Notes under the pieces: generated by a model | Databases searched by the model: none | What the model saw: only the letters and a program-made list of their open reading frames with translations | Told to the model about the DNA's origin: nothing | Position numbers and translations under genes: made by a program | In this document: positions 9,145 to 18,366 of the stretch, in pieces | How positions within the stretch are numbered: position 1 is the stretch's first letter | Layout of the letters: the number at the start of each line of letters is the position of its first letter | Source of the DNA: Borrelia turcica IST7 | GTDB taxonomy: Bacteria > Spirochaetota > Spirochaetia > Borreliales > Borreliaceae | Direction: 5' to 3' | DNA: 35,234 nucleotides | NCBI RefSeq assembly: GCF_003606285.1 | Contig: NZ_CP028889.1 | Span: 1 to 35,234, forward strand

Positions 9145-10176
9145 TTATACTTTTTGAAGTGCTCTAATTGAATTGTTAATTTCCTTTAAGAAACTTAAGA
9201 GAAGTGGTTTATATATTTCAAATACAAAGTCTTTTTTTTCTCCATAAGCTTTAAGTTTAAGTATGTAATTATTATCAATGTCTCTTGACATATGAAGTAT
9301 GTCTTGTGGAGTTAAAATAATGTTTATTGTTTCTTTTATTTCATTATTTTCTGTTTCAGTTCTTTCTGAATTTTGTATTTTTAGATTTTTGTTATGGTTA
9401 TCGTATATAGAATGCAATAGATACCATTGTTTAGAGTATAAGGTTATATTTAAAAATAAGATATTTAGGTCTTCATTTGGATAATAGTTTGAGATTATAA
9501 ATATTTTATAATCTTCCTCTGAACTAGTTGGTTTTTCAAAGAAATGAGGAATTTCCATACTATAGACATAGTATTTGTTAAATTCGTCATATTCTTCTTT
9601 AAGTTTTGTTTGTTCAATTTCTTTTTTTCTTTGTTCTATTCTTTTTTCGAAAAAACTTTTTGAGATTTCCTTTTCTTTGTCAAAATCTTTTAGAAATTCT
9701 GAAATATATTCTTTTTCTATTTTAATTGTGTGTTCTAGTTTAAAATTATCCTTGAAATTTATATCAATGTAATGACCTTGACTTGTATCATGTATTTTAG
9801 TTAACAGTTCTCTTGAATTGATTGGATGAATTATAAACTTGCTTTTGTTAAACATTGATTCTGTAGTTATTGTTGCATTATATTTTTGATAATCGAATTT
9901 TCTTTTGTTTATTAAAATGTCTTTGGTGTTGGGATTTAAGTTTAAACCTTTCTTTTGTATGTGTATTACCATTTTAAATTTTTCTTCTTCTGTTAGCGGA
10001 TTATAAGCGCCTACAATAGATAGTTTATCGTCATAGTTTCTACTTATAACTGAATCTTCTTGATAATTTACATTTCCTGATATATAGTTTGTATTATGGA
10101 AGTTGAAATTTTCATTTGGAATGGAATTACATCCTATCATTAAAAAAAAGATTAGACCACACTTATAGTACTTCAT
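9145..10176 (-). CDS. Putative lipoprotein, BBB09-like
   Basis: This 343-aa lipoprotein has the short leader MKYYKCGLIFFLMIGC with the lipidated cysteine at residue 16. The mature part is charged, with a KKEIEQTKLKEEYDEFNKYY coiled-coil-like segment near the middle and otherwise an alpha/beta fold. In B. burgdorferi cp26 the gene next to the partition cluster is the lipoprotein gene BBB09, and this gene has the same place and size class. Homology is inferred from position. AAGGA lies upstream of the ATG. Surface exposure is likely, but the function is unknown. Confidence 0.7.
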   Translation of the reverse strand: MKYYKCGLIFFLMIGCNSIPNENFNFHNTNYISGNVNYQEDSVISRNYDDKLSIVGAYNPLTEEEKFKMVIHIQKKGLNLNPNTKDILINKRKFDYQKYNATITTESMFNKSKFIIHPINSRELLTKIHDTSQGHYIDINFKDNFKLEHTIKIEKEYISEFLKDFDKEKEISKSFFEKRIEQRKKEIEQTKLKEEYDEFNKYYVYSMEIPHFFEKPTSSEEDYKIFIISNYYPNEDLNILFLNITLYSKQWYLLHSIYDNHNKNLKIQNSERTETENNEIKETINIILTPQDILHMSRDIDNNYILKLKAYGEKKDFVFEIYKPLLLSFLKEINNSIRALQKV

Positions 10177-10300
10177 ATTTACATTCCTTAAATATATTTT
10201 ATATTATTTTGTTATGATGTTGTAGAGATTCTAAATTGTTTTCTGTGTTTTAAGCTGGGTGTTCTTTTTTGCAAGAGGAAATTTTTGTATTGAGGAATTT

Positions 10301-10942
10301 TTGAAAGAAGATCATAAAATTTTTTTATATTTGATTTGTATTTTTATATTTTGTTCATGTAATTTTGATGGAGTATCAAAATTTATACTGCCTTTAGAGG
10401 ATGCAATAGGCTTAGAAATTTCAGGTTATGAACGCTTGAGTGATAATAAGTTTAGAACCCGTGTTCATGTTAAAAATTATTTTGACTCTATTAAAGATGT
10501 TAACGGTTATTCGTATTATTTTATATTAGACAAATTGGAAGGCCGGGTTATTATGCAAATCAAATTGTGCTCAAAAATAGCAAGTTTATTAGATTATAAA
10601 TTTGGCTTTATTTTTGACTTTGGGTTTAAATTGAGCTTTTTGAATATTAATTCTGATTCATTTGAATTTAAAGTTGAAGAAATTCTTCAAAGAGAGGACT
10701 ACACTATAGATACTTTTGGTGTAGGAGATAGTAAATTAGTGTCTACTCATACTTTTAGTTTAAAACAGATAAGGGAAATTAATCGTGAATTTGAGGCTAA
10801 GAATTATGTTAGTGATATTAATTCAAACACAAGTGAACTTATGTATTTTGTGGGAGGAACCGAATATTCTGCTTTAAAAGAGGCGTATATTGTTCTATAT
10901 TATTATGTTTTTAAGGCTATTGAGAGATTTATGCAAGAGTAA
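10301..10942 (+). CDS. Putative lipoprotein, BBB08-like
   Basis: A TTG start at 10301 (GAGGA at 10292-10296) gives a normal lipoprotein leader: KEDHK, a hydrophobic core FLYLICIFIF, then the lipobox FCSC. An upstream GTG at 10259 would add 14 residues before the leader and has no ribosome binding site, so it was not preferred. The mature protein, about 195 aa, has strand-rich segments (KFRTRVHVKNYF, RVIMQIKLCSKI) and a helical C-terminus. Gene order (between the BBB09-like gene and resT) suggests the BBB08 gene of cp26. No function is known. Confidence 0.65.
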   Translation: MKEDHKIFLYLICIFIFCSCNFDGVSKFILPLEDAIGLEISGYERLSDNKFRTRVHVKNYFDSIKDVNGYSYYFILDKLEGRVIMQIKLCSKIASLLDYKFGFIFDFGFKLSFLNINSDSFEFKVEEILQREDYTIDTFGVGDSKLVSTHTFSLKQIREINREFEAKNYVSDINSNTSELMYFVGGTEYSALKEAYIVLYYYVFKAIERFMQE

Positions 10943-11107
10943 AGGATTTGATAGACTTCTTGAAAGTCGTCATGTTAAATTTTATTTGAAATTTATGTTA
11001 TTAGTAAAGTAGATGTTATTTGAACTATTAAGGTTTTTGTTAAATATATTAATTTGGTATCTTTTTTCCTATTTTTGGTTCGAATTGGGAAAGGATAATA
11101 GTTAAAA

Positions 11108-11139
11108 TTGATATTTCTTCTTATTTATTCTTGTATAAT
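11108..11139 (+). promoter_or_regulatory. Promoter of resT, very short leader
   Basis: A perfect TATAAT at 11134-11139 lies 9 bases before the resT ATG. TTGATA at 11108-11113 is a weak -35 candidate with a long 20-bp spacer. There is no ribosome binding site before the ATG, so translation would start on a nearly leaderless message. Confidence 0.5.
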
Positions 11140-11148
11140 TTGTTTAGT

Positions 11149-12498
11149 ATGGCTTTGAAAGTTAATATAAAAACAATTCTTGATATCTTTAGAAAAAATT
11201 TAGAAGAAATATATGTTAAGTACTTAAAGAATGAAATTTCGTATTCTAATTTACATCAAAATCTAAAAGTGCTTGCTGAAGAACATAAAAATATTCTTGT
11301 AAGAAAAGATAAGTTTACTAACCTTTCTATAATATTAAATCTTTCTAAAACTAGAAAGATAATAAAAGAATATATTAATCTTTCTGTTATTGAGGAGGTA
11401 AGAAAGAAAAATAAGCTTTTATTTTTTTGGACACCTAGAGAGGTTAAGGATCTTTCTAATATGGATATAAAAGATTTGTGTAGGATAGAAGAGTTAATGA
11501 TCTCTCATAATATTCTTGGTAGGAAGGTCTATTTTGAAGATTTTCTAGTCTTGTTTAAAAGTCCTGAATGGTTAAATAATTATTCACATCATTATAGAAT
11601 TTCAAAAATTAATAGCTATAGAAAAGAACAAATACCTGTTAAGATAAGCTTAAACACTTATATTGAAATAATAAATATCTTGTTAACCCAAAAAAGAGAT
11701 ATTAGGTTAAAGTTTTATGGTGTATTAATGGCAACAGGAAGGCGTCCGGTTGAAATAATGAAGATATCTAAATTTTATGTAGAAGACGGTGAACATATTT
11801 TAATGAAGAATATTGCCAAGAAAAAGGAAAGTAATTTAATTCATGAGATTGTCTTTCCTACTTTTGCTGATTCTCGTTTAATTATTGATTCCATAGAAGA
11901 GATAAGATACATGGAGAGAACAGAAAAACTTTCAAAAGAAATGATATCTTCCAATCTTGCCTATAGTTATAATAGAATGTTTCGTAAGATTTTTGAGGAT
12001 ATATTTGAGCCGGAAGAGTCTGTTTATTTTTGCAGAAGACTTTATTCTAGATTTTCTTATCTTGCATTTGCTCCAAAGAATATGGAGTTAAATTTATGGA
12101 TAACTACCGTTTTAGGACATGAACAGGATGATATCATAACAGCTTTTCATTATAATCGTTATGTATTAGAAAATTTAGATGATAGTGCTGATATTAGTTT
12201 ATTAAGACTAATTAAAAGGCGTATATACACATATGTTAGACGTAAGACTACATATTCTCTTGTTACTATGCAAAAAATAAATTTGCTTATAGAAAAGGGT
12301 CATATTAGGGAAGATAATTATGTTAAAACTTTACATGTGATTAAAGACATAATGATAAAGGATAATTTAGAGGAATTGGAAATGCTTAGAGGACTTAACG
12401 TTAGAATTCGTAAAGTGTTTAAGCAAAAGTATGGTTATAATTATAACTATGCAAAACTTAGTGAGTATTTGGCTGCTATATTTGGATATTCTATATAG
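11149..12498 (+). CDS. resT: Telomere resolvase ResT
   Basis: ResT cuts and rejoins replicated telomere junctions to make the covalently closed hairpin ends of Borrelia linear replicons. With the ATG at 11149 the protein has 449 aa, the length of B. burgdorferi ResT. The catalytic residues known there fall at identical positions: R199 (GRRPVE), K224 (IAKKKE), R296 (YFCR), H324 (LGHE) and the nucleophile Y335 (AFHY). The N-terminal hairpin-binding region and the block FTNLSIILNLSKTRKIIKEYINLSVIE are conserved too. A TTG six codons upstream was rejected because this residue match would be lost. The gene is essential in B. burgdorferi, where it lies on circular cp26; here it lies on a linear plasmid. 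The BBB02-like gene follows. Confidence 0.97.
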   Translation: MALKVNIKTILDIFRKNLEEIYVKYLKNEISYSNLHQNLKVLAEEHKNILVRKDKFTNLSIILNLSKTRKIIKEYINLSVIEEVRKKNKLLFFWTPREVKDLSNMDIKDLCRIEELMISHNILGRKVYFEDFLVLFKSPEWLNNYSHHYRISKINSYRKEQIPVKISLNTYIEIINILLTQKRDIRLKFYGVLMATGRRPVEIMKISKFYVEDGEHILMKNIAKKKESNLIHEIVFPTFADSRLIIDSIEEIRYMERTEKLSKEMISSNLAYSYNRMFRKIFEDIFEPEESVYFCRRLYSRFSYLAFAPKNMELNLWITTVLGHEQDDIITAFHYNRYVLENLDDSADISLLRLIKRRIYTYVRRKTTYSLVTMQKINLLIEKGHIREDNYVKTLHVIKDIMIKDNLEELEMLRGLNVRIRKVFKQKYGYNYNYAKLSEYLAAIFGYSI

Positions 12499-12590
12499 AA
12501 ATATTATTAATATTAGTTAAGCTTTTGAGTTGGACTAATTTAATTAAGTTAAAGCTTTTTAAAAGAGCTTTATTTGTAATATATTTATTA

Positions 12591-13034
12591 ATGGATATGA
12601 AGACAGGATTTCTTTATTTCTTTAAGAAAGCTTTAAATGCTAATGATAATAGGATGGTTTATGTTTCCTATCTTTATGATAGTTTAGTGACAATTGAACC
12701 AATGCAGAAGTGGCTAAAGGTTTATTTTAAGGATTCCAGGAGAGGTAGAAAATATTTTCTTCTTTTTAGTAGAACCAAATTAAATGGTGAATTTATCTCT
12801 TGTAATTTTTTAAAGACAGAAACCAATTATGGACTTGATATTAAATTTTCCGATGGGAATCTCAATATTTTTTGCAAGGATAGAAAGTCTTTAGAGTTTT
12901 TGAAGTTTAGAGTTGAACATTTTTTTAAATCGGGCGCAGGTTGTCTGAGTATAGCAGATGAAGAAAACAATAAAGCGAAAGTTGGTAAAGCAAAAGTAAC
13001 GGTTAAGGGTAGAAAGATTAGTAGTAAGTCCTGA
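12591..13034 (+). CDS. Hypothetical protein, BBB02-like
   Basis: This protein of about 147 aa follows resT on the same strand, the place of BBB02 on cp26. It has [25 protein letters not shown] and a beta-rich middle ([18 protein letters not shown]), with a basic lysine-rich tail ([15 protein letters not shown]). That tail could bind nucleic acid or be disordered. The first in-frame ATG is at 12591; a longer frame from a TTG at 12525 is possible but has no ribosome binding site. Its 3' end overlaps that of the acylphosphatase gene by 17 bases on the opposite strand. Function unknown. Confidence 0.65.
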   Translation: MDMKTGFLYFFKKALNANDNRMVYVSYLYDSLVTIEPMQKWLKVYFKDSRRGRKYFLLFSRTKLNGEFISCNFLKTETNYGLDIKFSDGNLNIFCKDRKSLEFLKFRVEHFFKSGAGCLSIADEENNKAKVGKAKVTVKGRKISSKS

Positions 13035-13299
13035 AATCTTTAAAAGTGAATGGATACTTTTCATCTAAAATTTTTTTCTCAATTTTTTCAATTTTTGAAT
13101 AACCATTGCCTTTCTTTAAAGTATTTTCAAATGACTCCATTTGGTTTTTATTGTCAAAAAAGGCTACTACTTCTACTCTTCCATCATCTAGGTTTTTAAC
13201 AAATCCTTTGATTTTCATTTTAATTGCATTTTGTTCTGCAAAAAATCTAAAACCTACACCTTGTACTTTTCCAGAAAAAAAGTATTGATATTTATACAT
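13018..13299 (-). CDS. acyP: Acylphosphatase
   Basis: This 93-aa enzyme hydrolyses carboxyl phosphates such as acetyl phosphate. The family signature is complete: GKVQGVGFR at residues 10-18 with the phosphate-binding R18, and [13 protein letters not shown] at 32-44 with the catalytic N36. The usual length is 90-100 aa. AAGAAGGG lies upstream of the ATG. The B. burgdorferi homologue is BBB01 on cp26, and the neighbours here (BBB02- and BBB03-like genes on one side, malX on the other) agree. Acetyl phosphate is a signalling and energy metabolite in Borrelia, so a role in its turnover is plausible. Confidence 0.93.
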   Translation of the reverse strand: MYKYQYFFSGKVQGVGFRFFAEQNAIKMKIKGFVKNLDDGRVEVVAFFDNKNQMESFENTLKKGNGYSKIEKIEKKILDEKYPFTFKDFRTYY

Positions 13300-13326
13300 A
13301 CTCTTACCCTTCTTTTAAAAACTAAA

Positions 13327-13353
13327 AAGAAGAGCTTTTGAAAGGCTCTCCTT
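13327..13353 (-). terminator. Terminator after malX
   Basis: On the minus strand a stem with core GAGAGCC/GGCTCT-type pairing (arms around AGAGC 13331-13335 and GCTCT 13345-13349, extended with one mismatch) is followed by a run of T. It lies 20 bases past the malX stop and before the acylphosphatase start. Confidence 0.65.
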
Positions 13354-13372
13354 TTAATAATTTATTTTACTT

Positions 13373-15004
13373 TTATGTCATTCTGTCTATTTCAATTCTT
13401 ATATTGTCAGATAATCCTCCAAATATAATTTGAATAGCATTACCTTTTTTCAACATTCCACTTGCTCCAAGAGCTTTAAAATAGGCGTCAGACTTTACTA
13501 ATTCTATCTTATTAACATTTACTCTTAGTCTTGATGCGCATGCGTCAATATATGTAATGTTGCTCTTTCCCCCAAGTCCTTCTAATACTTTTCTAGCGGT
13601 TTCTGCTATTCCTGTTTTTTGGGAACTTGTTTTTGCATCAGCTATAGCATCTTCATCTTCATCTTCTCTTCCAGGTGTTTTTAGATTGAATTTTAATATT
13701 ACAAATTTAAAGATGAAGTAGAATCCTATAAAGTAAAATACTCCAATAACAGGAATCATAATCCAAGTTGTTTTGCTATTTCCTTGAAGTATTCCAAAGA
13801 GGAACATATCAATAAATCCTCCAGAGAATGTTAGACCAACCCCAATATTGAAAAGGTGAGCTAATAAGTGAGACAGTCCAAATAAAGGAACGTATACAAA
13901 GTAGTAAAGAGCAGGAGCAGCAAAGAGAAATGAAAATTCAATAGGTTCTGTAATACCTGTTAACATTGATGTAAAGCTAGCGGATAGTAACAGAGAAGCT
14001 ACAGTTTTCTTGTTCTCAGTTCTTGCTGTATGATACATAGCAAGAGCAGCTCCAGGTAATCCAAAAATCATTACTATGAATTCACCACTGAAAAATCTTG
14101 TTCCTCTTGCAACTTCGAAATGAGTAGTATTAGGATCTGCAAGTTGTCTAAAGAAGATATTTTGCGCTCCTGAAACTAGTTCTCCGTTAATTTCTAATGT
14201 TCCACCAACAGATGTTTGCCAGAATGGCATATAAAATATGTGGTGAAGTCCAAATGGAATTAATGATCTTTTTATTGCACCATATGCAAATGAACCAAAA
14301 AGTCCAGATTTTTCTACAACTCCTCCGAATGAAGACATAACTCCTTGAATGAATGGCCAAGTGAATGTTAGAATTGTTCCTGCCACAAACATTACCATTG
14401 TGGTTATAATTGGAACAAATCTTGATCCCCCAAAGAATGCTAAGAATCTAGGTAATTGGATATTATAGAATCTGTTATGTAAGAATACTGCAATAAATCC
14501 TGCTACCATTCCTCCCATTACGCTCATTTGAAGAGAAAAAATACCAAGTACATTTGTATATTCTTGACTTTTTGCAATTGCGTCTACTTCAGGCATTCCA
14601 AGAGCTTTAAGTGCTTCTACATTAGCAGTTGAAGGAGTAATTCCTTGAATAAATAAAACTCCATTTATGGTTTGATGCATAACTAAGAAACCTACAACTC
14701 CAGCAAGAGCAGCTGTTCCTTTCTCAACCTTTGCAAGTCCAATTGGGATTGCGGCTGCAAACATTAAAGGCAAATTAGCAAATATTACCTCTCCCGTATA
14801 TTTCATTAAATGTAAGATAGAACTTGTTACAGTTCCTTGTCCAAGTATTCCTTCAAGGCCATAAGCTTGAATCATTGTGTCATTGGTAAAAGCACCACCA
14901 ATTCCTAGCAAAATTCCAGCTGCTGGTAGAAGAGCTATTGGCAACATAAAAGCTTTTCCAACTTTTTGTATTGTTGTGAAAATAGATCCTGATGATGTTG
15001 ACAT
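13373..15004 (-). CDS. malX: PTS glucose/maltose transporter EIICB (copy 1)
   Basis: This 543-aa membrane permease takes up a sugar of the glucose/maltose class and phosphorylates it. The EIIC domain covers residues 1-440, with about ten hydrophobic segments and the conserved FGLHHIFYMPFWQT, NGELVSGAQNIFF and SFTSMLTGITEPIEFSFLF motifs. The latter holds the GITEP loop of the sugar site. The EIIB domain (about 465-543) has the phosphorylated cysteine in YIDACASRLRV at C489. GAGGGGG lies upstream of the ATG. The cp26 homologue is BBB29; here it follows a second, related copy. The true substrate cannot be read from sequence. Confidence 0.93.
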   Translation of the reverse strand: MSTSSGSIFTTIQKVGKAFMLPIALLPAAGILLGIGGAFTNDTMIQAYGLEGILGQGTVTSSILHLMKYTGEVIFANLPLMFAAAIPIGLAKVEKGTAALAGVVGFLVMHQTINGVLFIQGITPSTANVEALKALGMPEVDAIAKSQEYTNVLGIFSLQMSVMGGMVAGFIAVFLHNRFYNIQLPRFLAFFGGSRFVPIITTMVMFVAGTILTFTWPFIQGVMSSFGGVVEKSGLFGSFAYGAIKRSLIPFGLHHIFYMPFWQTSVGGTLEINGELVSGAQNIFFRQLADPNTTHFEVARGTRFFSGEFIVMIFGLPGAALAMYHTARTENKKTVASLLLSASFTSMLTGITEPIEFSFLFAAPALYYFVYVPLFGLSHLLAHLFNIGVGLTFSGGFIDMFLFGILQGNSKTTWIMIPVIGVFYFIGFYFIFKFVILKFNLKTPGREDEDEDAIADAKTSSQKTGIAETARKVLEGLGGKSNITYIDACASRLRVNVNKIELVKSDAYFKALGASGMLKKGNAIQIIFGGLSDNIRIEIDRMT

Positions 15005-15095
15005 AAAGTTTCCCCCTCTTATCAGTTATTGTTATTAATTAAAATTTAATATAATTAATAATGTTAATTATATAGACTAGTTAATAGTAACAATA

Positions 15096-15147
15096 TTTAT
15101 CAATCTTGTAAATAAATTTGAAAACAAAAATTTACAAGATTGATAAA
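15096..15147. terminator. 18-bp perfect inverted repeat between the malX copies
   Basis: Positions 15096-15113 and 15130-15147 are exact reverse complements of 18 bases around a 16-base loop. It lies 40 bases past the stop of the upstream malX copy. There is no strong T-run beyond it, so it could be a terminator, an mRNA-stabilising stem or an operator for copy 1. Confidence 0.6.
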
Positions 15148-15186
15148 GCAATGCCAATTCGAAAGAAAATGACACTGCTTATAGGA

Positions 15187-16824
15187 TTATAATCCTTTAA
15201 TAATTTTTTCTACTTCTGTATTAACATTGTCTGATACAACACCAAATATAATTTGTACACCTTCTTTTTGTCTAACAACTCCTTTAGCACCAAGTTCTTT
15301 AAAGAAAGCATTATCTTTAACAAGATTCATATCATATACTTCAACTCTGAATTTTGTAATACATGCACTGTGATATTTAATGTTATCACTTCCTCCAAGT
15401 CCTTCGATAGTTTTTGTTGCGATTTCTCTTAAGTTTTCAAGTATTTCTTTTGAGCTTGTTTTTGTAGCAGTAACTCCGTCATCTTCTCTTCCTGGGGTTT
15501 TAAAGTCGAATTTGACTATGGCCCATTTAAAGACAAAGAAGTATATGAAGAAGTAAGGTATTCCAACATAAATTATGTTTACCCAACTTGTTCTTTCATT
15601 TCCTTGAAGTATGCCGTAAAGGAAGTAGTCAATAAATCCATCTGCAAAAGTAACTCCGACTCCGACATTTAGAAGATGCATAAATACAAATCCCATTCCA
15701 TACATGAAAACATTAAATCCAAAGAATAAAATAGGAGCTGCGAATAGGAATGTAAATTCAATAGGTTCTGTAATTCCTGTTAAGAAAGATGTAAATGCTA
15801 CAGAACCAAGAAAGGCTGCCATTTCTTTTTTTCGTTCAGGTTTTGCAACCCACCACATAGCAAGAGCTGCTCCAGGTAGTCCAAATGCATGTCCTGGCCA
15901 TTTACCAACCCAAAATCTTGTTCCCTTTGTGACTTCAAAGTGGCCTGAAAAGTTAGGATCTGCAAGTTGTGCGAAAAATATTTTTTGTGCTCCTGAAACT
16001 AGTTCTCCGTTAATTTCCATTGTTCCACCAAGAGGTGTTTGCCAGAATGGCATATAAAATATGTGGTGAAGACCAGTTGGAACTAGTGCTCTCTCAATTG
16101 CTCCAAATAGGAATGACCCGAAATATCCAGACTTTTCTACAATCACACCAAGCATAGCAATTACGCTTTGGACAGGAGGCCAAATAAATATGAGTATTAT
16201 ACCAACAATTAGCATTATTGCAGTTGTAATTATTGGAACAAATCTTGTTCCTCCAAAGAATGCTAAGAATTGAGGTAGTTTAATATCATAGTATTTATTG
16301 TGAAGATATGCAGCAATAAATCCGGAAACCATACCCCCAAGTACTCCTATTTGAAGAGTATGCATTCCAAGTACATGTGTATATTCAAATGATTTTGCAA
16401 CAGCTTGCGCCTCTGTTAATCCTGTTTTGATTAAATATTCAGGGTTAACTGTTGCTGCAGTTATTCCTTGTATAGCAAGTGTACTGCTTATAGATTTGTG
16501 CATAACTAAAAAGCCAATACCACCGGCAAGCCCCGCAGCACCTTTTTCTACATTAGCAAGCCCAATTGCAATTCCTAATGAGAATATTAAGGGTAAGTTT
16601 TCAAATACCACTCCACCAGTGTCTCTCATTACCGATAAAATAATATTTAGAATGGTACCCTGCCCCAGAGTATTTGCAAGCCCATAGGCTTGAATCATTG
16701 TTTCATTGGTAAAAGCCCCTCCAATTCCTAGCAAAAGACCAGCAGCTGGCATAATGGCAATAGGAAGCATGAAAGCTTTACCAATTTTTTGCAAAACAGC
16801 AAACTTATTTGAAGTAGTAACCAT
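15187..16824 (-). CDS. malX: PTS glucose/maltose transporter EIICB (copy 2)
   Basis: A 545-aa paralogue of the neighbouring malX with the same layout: EIIC to about residue 445 with LHHIFYMPFWQTPLGG, NGELVSGAQKIFF and SFLTGITEPIEFTFLF, then EIIB with the phosphorylation cysteine in YHSACITKFRV at C488. The stretch around that cysteine departs from the usual DACxTRLR form, so its phosphate transfer or substrate may differ. The start was set at the ATG at 16824, because the ribosome binding site AAAGGAGA lies inside a longer frame from 16845. Both copies run the same way, 182 bases apart, and look like a tandem duplication followed by divergence. Confidence 0.92.
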   Translation of the reverse strand: MVTTSNKFAVLQKIGKAFMLPIAIMPAAGLLLGIGGAFTNETMIQAYGLANTLGQGTILNIILSVMRDTGGVVFENLPLIFSLGIAIGLANVEKGAAGLAGGIGFLVMHKSISSTLAIQGITAATVNPEYLIKTGLTEAQAVAKSFEYTHVLGMHTLQIGVLGGMVSGFIAAYLHNKYYDIKLPQFLAFFGGTRFVPIITTAIMLIVGIILIFIWPPVQSVIAMLGVIVEKSGYFGSFLFGAIERALVPTGLHHIFYMPFWQTPLGGTMEINGELVSGAQKIFFAQLADPNFSGHFEVTKGTRFWVGKWPGHAFGLPGAALAMWWVAKPERKKEMAAFLGSVAFTSFLTGITEPIEFTFLFAAPILFFGFNVFMYGMGFVFMHLLNVGVGVTFADGFIDYFLYGILQGNERTSWVNIIYVGIPYFFIYFFVFKWAIVKFDFKTPGREDDGVTATKTSSKEILENLREIATKTIEGLGGSDNIKYHSACITKFRVEVYDMNLVKDNAFFKELGAKGVVRQKEGVQIIFGVVSDNVNTEVEKIIKGL

Positions 16825-16930
16825 AATAAATTCTCCTTTGATCACTCTTAAATTAAACTCATTTTATATCAAATGGTTTAATCAATATAAAATTGATATT
16901 TAAAACGTTTAATTATTGGTGTTTTAAGTA

Positions 16931-16972
16931 TATCATTAATGATAACTTTTATAAAGATATCATTAATGATAT
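16931..16972. promoter_or_regulatory. Pair of palindromic operators upstream of malX
   Basis: Two near-identical perfect palindromes share the core ATCATTAATGAT: 16931-16944 (14 bp) and 16957-16972 (16 bp), with centres 27 bp apart. They lie about 110-150 bases upstream of the malX copy 2 start. A smaller symmetry, ATCAAT/ATTGAT, lies at 16881-16897 closer to the start. Two equal palindromes spaced by about 2.5 helical turns are typical of a dimeric repressor or activator. The protein is unknown. Confidence 0.6.
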
Positions 16973-17022
16973 TAATTAAAAATACTTAGAAATTTTTACC
17001 TTATTAGCTACAAAATTGAATG

Positions 17023-18273
17023 CTATTTATTTGTAATAGTTTCTAAGTATTGATATAGTGTACTGTCCTTAGGGGCGTAATCCAGAGGTAACTTTTTATA
17101 AGAATCTCTTATGTTTGGATTTACTCCTTTTTCTATGAGAGATTTGATGAAATCTGTGTCATATTCATTACTTATAGCATTATGAAGAACATTTTTAGAT
17201 TCTGAGTCTACTAGATTAATGTCGAAATCTTGTAGCATCATATAATCTATTATATTTTTTGATTTTGAGTTTACAGCGTAAGTGAACATAGGGTTTCCAT
17301 CAGAAAATATTGTATTTAGTGAAAAATTGTTTTGATTTTGCTCTAAAAAGGCTTTAAATTCATTTAAATTGTCTTTTTTTATGAGTTCCTGTAGCTTACG
17401 TTTTTCTTCAATGTATGATTTATATTCATTTTTGATTTTGATGCTTTTTAAGAAATTATTTTTATTTTCTTTTAAATCTATGTAGTAAGGAATAGTATCA
17501 ATATTATTCTTGTAGTAATCAATAGGAACTTGACTGTTATTTGAATCAATATAATAAATATTTAGTATTTCTTTGAAGTAAGCGTTATTGTCTTTAATGA
17601 GGTCAAATTTAACTTCATATTTTTGATGTTTTTTAAATGGAATTAAATTGTAGCTTTTGTCATAAAATAGCAAATCTGTTATTTGTCCTCTTAAATCTTT
17701 GATTACGGGAATGATGTTTCCATCCTTATCAACGCTTATGTCTGATATTTTATTATTTAAAAAGGGCAATTTATATTTGTTGTACACTGGAAGAATTTCT
17801 TCCTCTAGTATTGCAATTCTATTTTTAATTTCTGTGTTCATTGCTTTAATATAGTTATTATAGTTAGTTGCAATATCAGTTGATGGTTTGTTGATATTTT
17901 TTGAATATTTTTCAAAAGTAGCGTTAAATATTGTATATATTGGTTTCACTTGTGACATTAATTCCATTTTTATTGGTTCTTTAAAGCTTAAAAGATATGT
18001 TTGTAGGAATGTTTCGTTTATTTTGTGTATTTCAAAGAAATCTTTTTCAAAATCATTGAAATCTTCTAATAATTGTTTTTCTGAGAAATAGTAGGACAGG
18101 TTGGAACTGAGTATGAATAGCATAAATAGAGTTAAGTAATATAAAAAGTTAAACTTTTTAAGTCTTCTCTTAATTTTTTCTCTTAAGTTTTTGTTAAAAA
18201 TAGTAAAAGATGTAATTCCTATGATGATATATCCAAGGTATATAAAGATTGTGTGTAGTGTATAATTGCTCAT
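17023..18273 (-). CDS. Membrane-anchored ankyrin-repeat protein, BBB28-like
   Basis: This 416-aa protein has two N-terminal hydrophobic segments (about residues 9-26 and 43-63) around a basic loop (NLREKIKRRLKK). A long charged region follows, and the C-terminal 110 residues resemble ankyrin repeats: GNPMFTYAVNSKSKNIIDYMMLQDFDINLVDSESKNVLHNAI, then DTDFIKSLIEKGVNPNIRDSYKKLPLDYA. Ankyrin repeats mediate protein-protein binding. The place next to malX matches BBB28 of cp26; this is position-based. It ends 50 bases before the malX operator pair. Function unknown. Confidence 0.75.
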   Translation of the reverse strand: MSNYTLHTIFIYLGYIIIGITSFTIFNKNLREKIKRRLKKFNFLYYLTLFMLFILSSNLSYYFSEKQLLEDFNDFEKDFFEIHKINETFLQTYLLSFKEPIKMELMSQVKPIYTIFNATFEKYSKNINKPSTDIATNYNNYIKAMNTEIKNRIAILEEEILPVYNKYKLPFLNNKISDISVDKDGNIIPVIKDLRGQITDLLFYDKSYNLIPFKKHQKYEVKFDLIKDNNAYFKEILNIYYIDSNNSQVPIDYYKNNIDTIPYYIDLKENKNNFLKSIKIKNEYKSYIEEKRKLQELIKKDNLNEFKAFLEQNQNNFSLNTIFSDGNPMFTYAVNSKSKNIIDYMMLQDFDINLVDSESKNVLHNAISNEYDTDFIKSLIEKGVNPNIRDSYKKLPLDYAPKDSTLYQYLETITNK

Positions 18274-18326
18274 TTGAATTCCTTTAAGTCAATCTTTTTA
18301 CATTATATCAAAACAGATATATTTTA

Positions 18327-18355
18327 TTTACTTTACTCTTCTAAAAAGTTATAAT
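18327..18355 (+). promoter_or_regulatory. Promoter of the BBB27-like gene, very short leader
   Basis: TTTACT at 18327-18332 and a perfect TATAAT at 18350-18355 are 17 bp apart. The ATG at 18367 is 11 bases past the -10 box and has no ribosome binding site. Confidence 0.55.
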
Positions 18356-18366
18356 TGGGTTTCTCT

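Noticed and set aside
11131-11148. TTG start six codons upstream of resT
   Set aside because: It precedes the TATAAT box, and only the ATG at 11149 gives the 449-aa length and catalytic residue numbering of known ResT.
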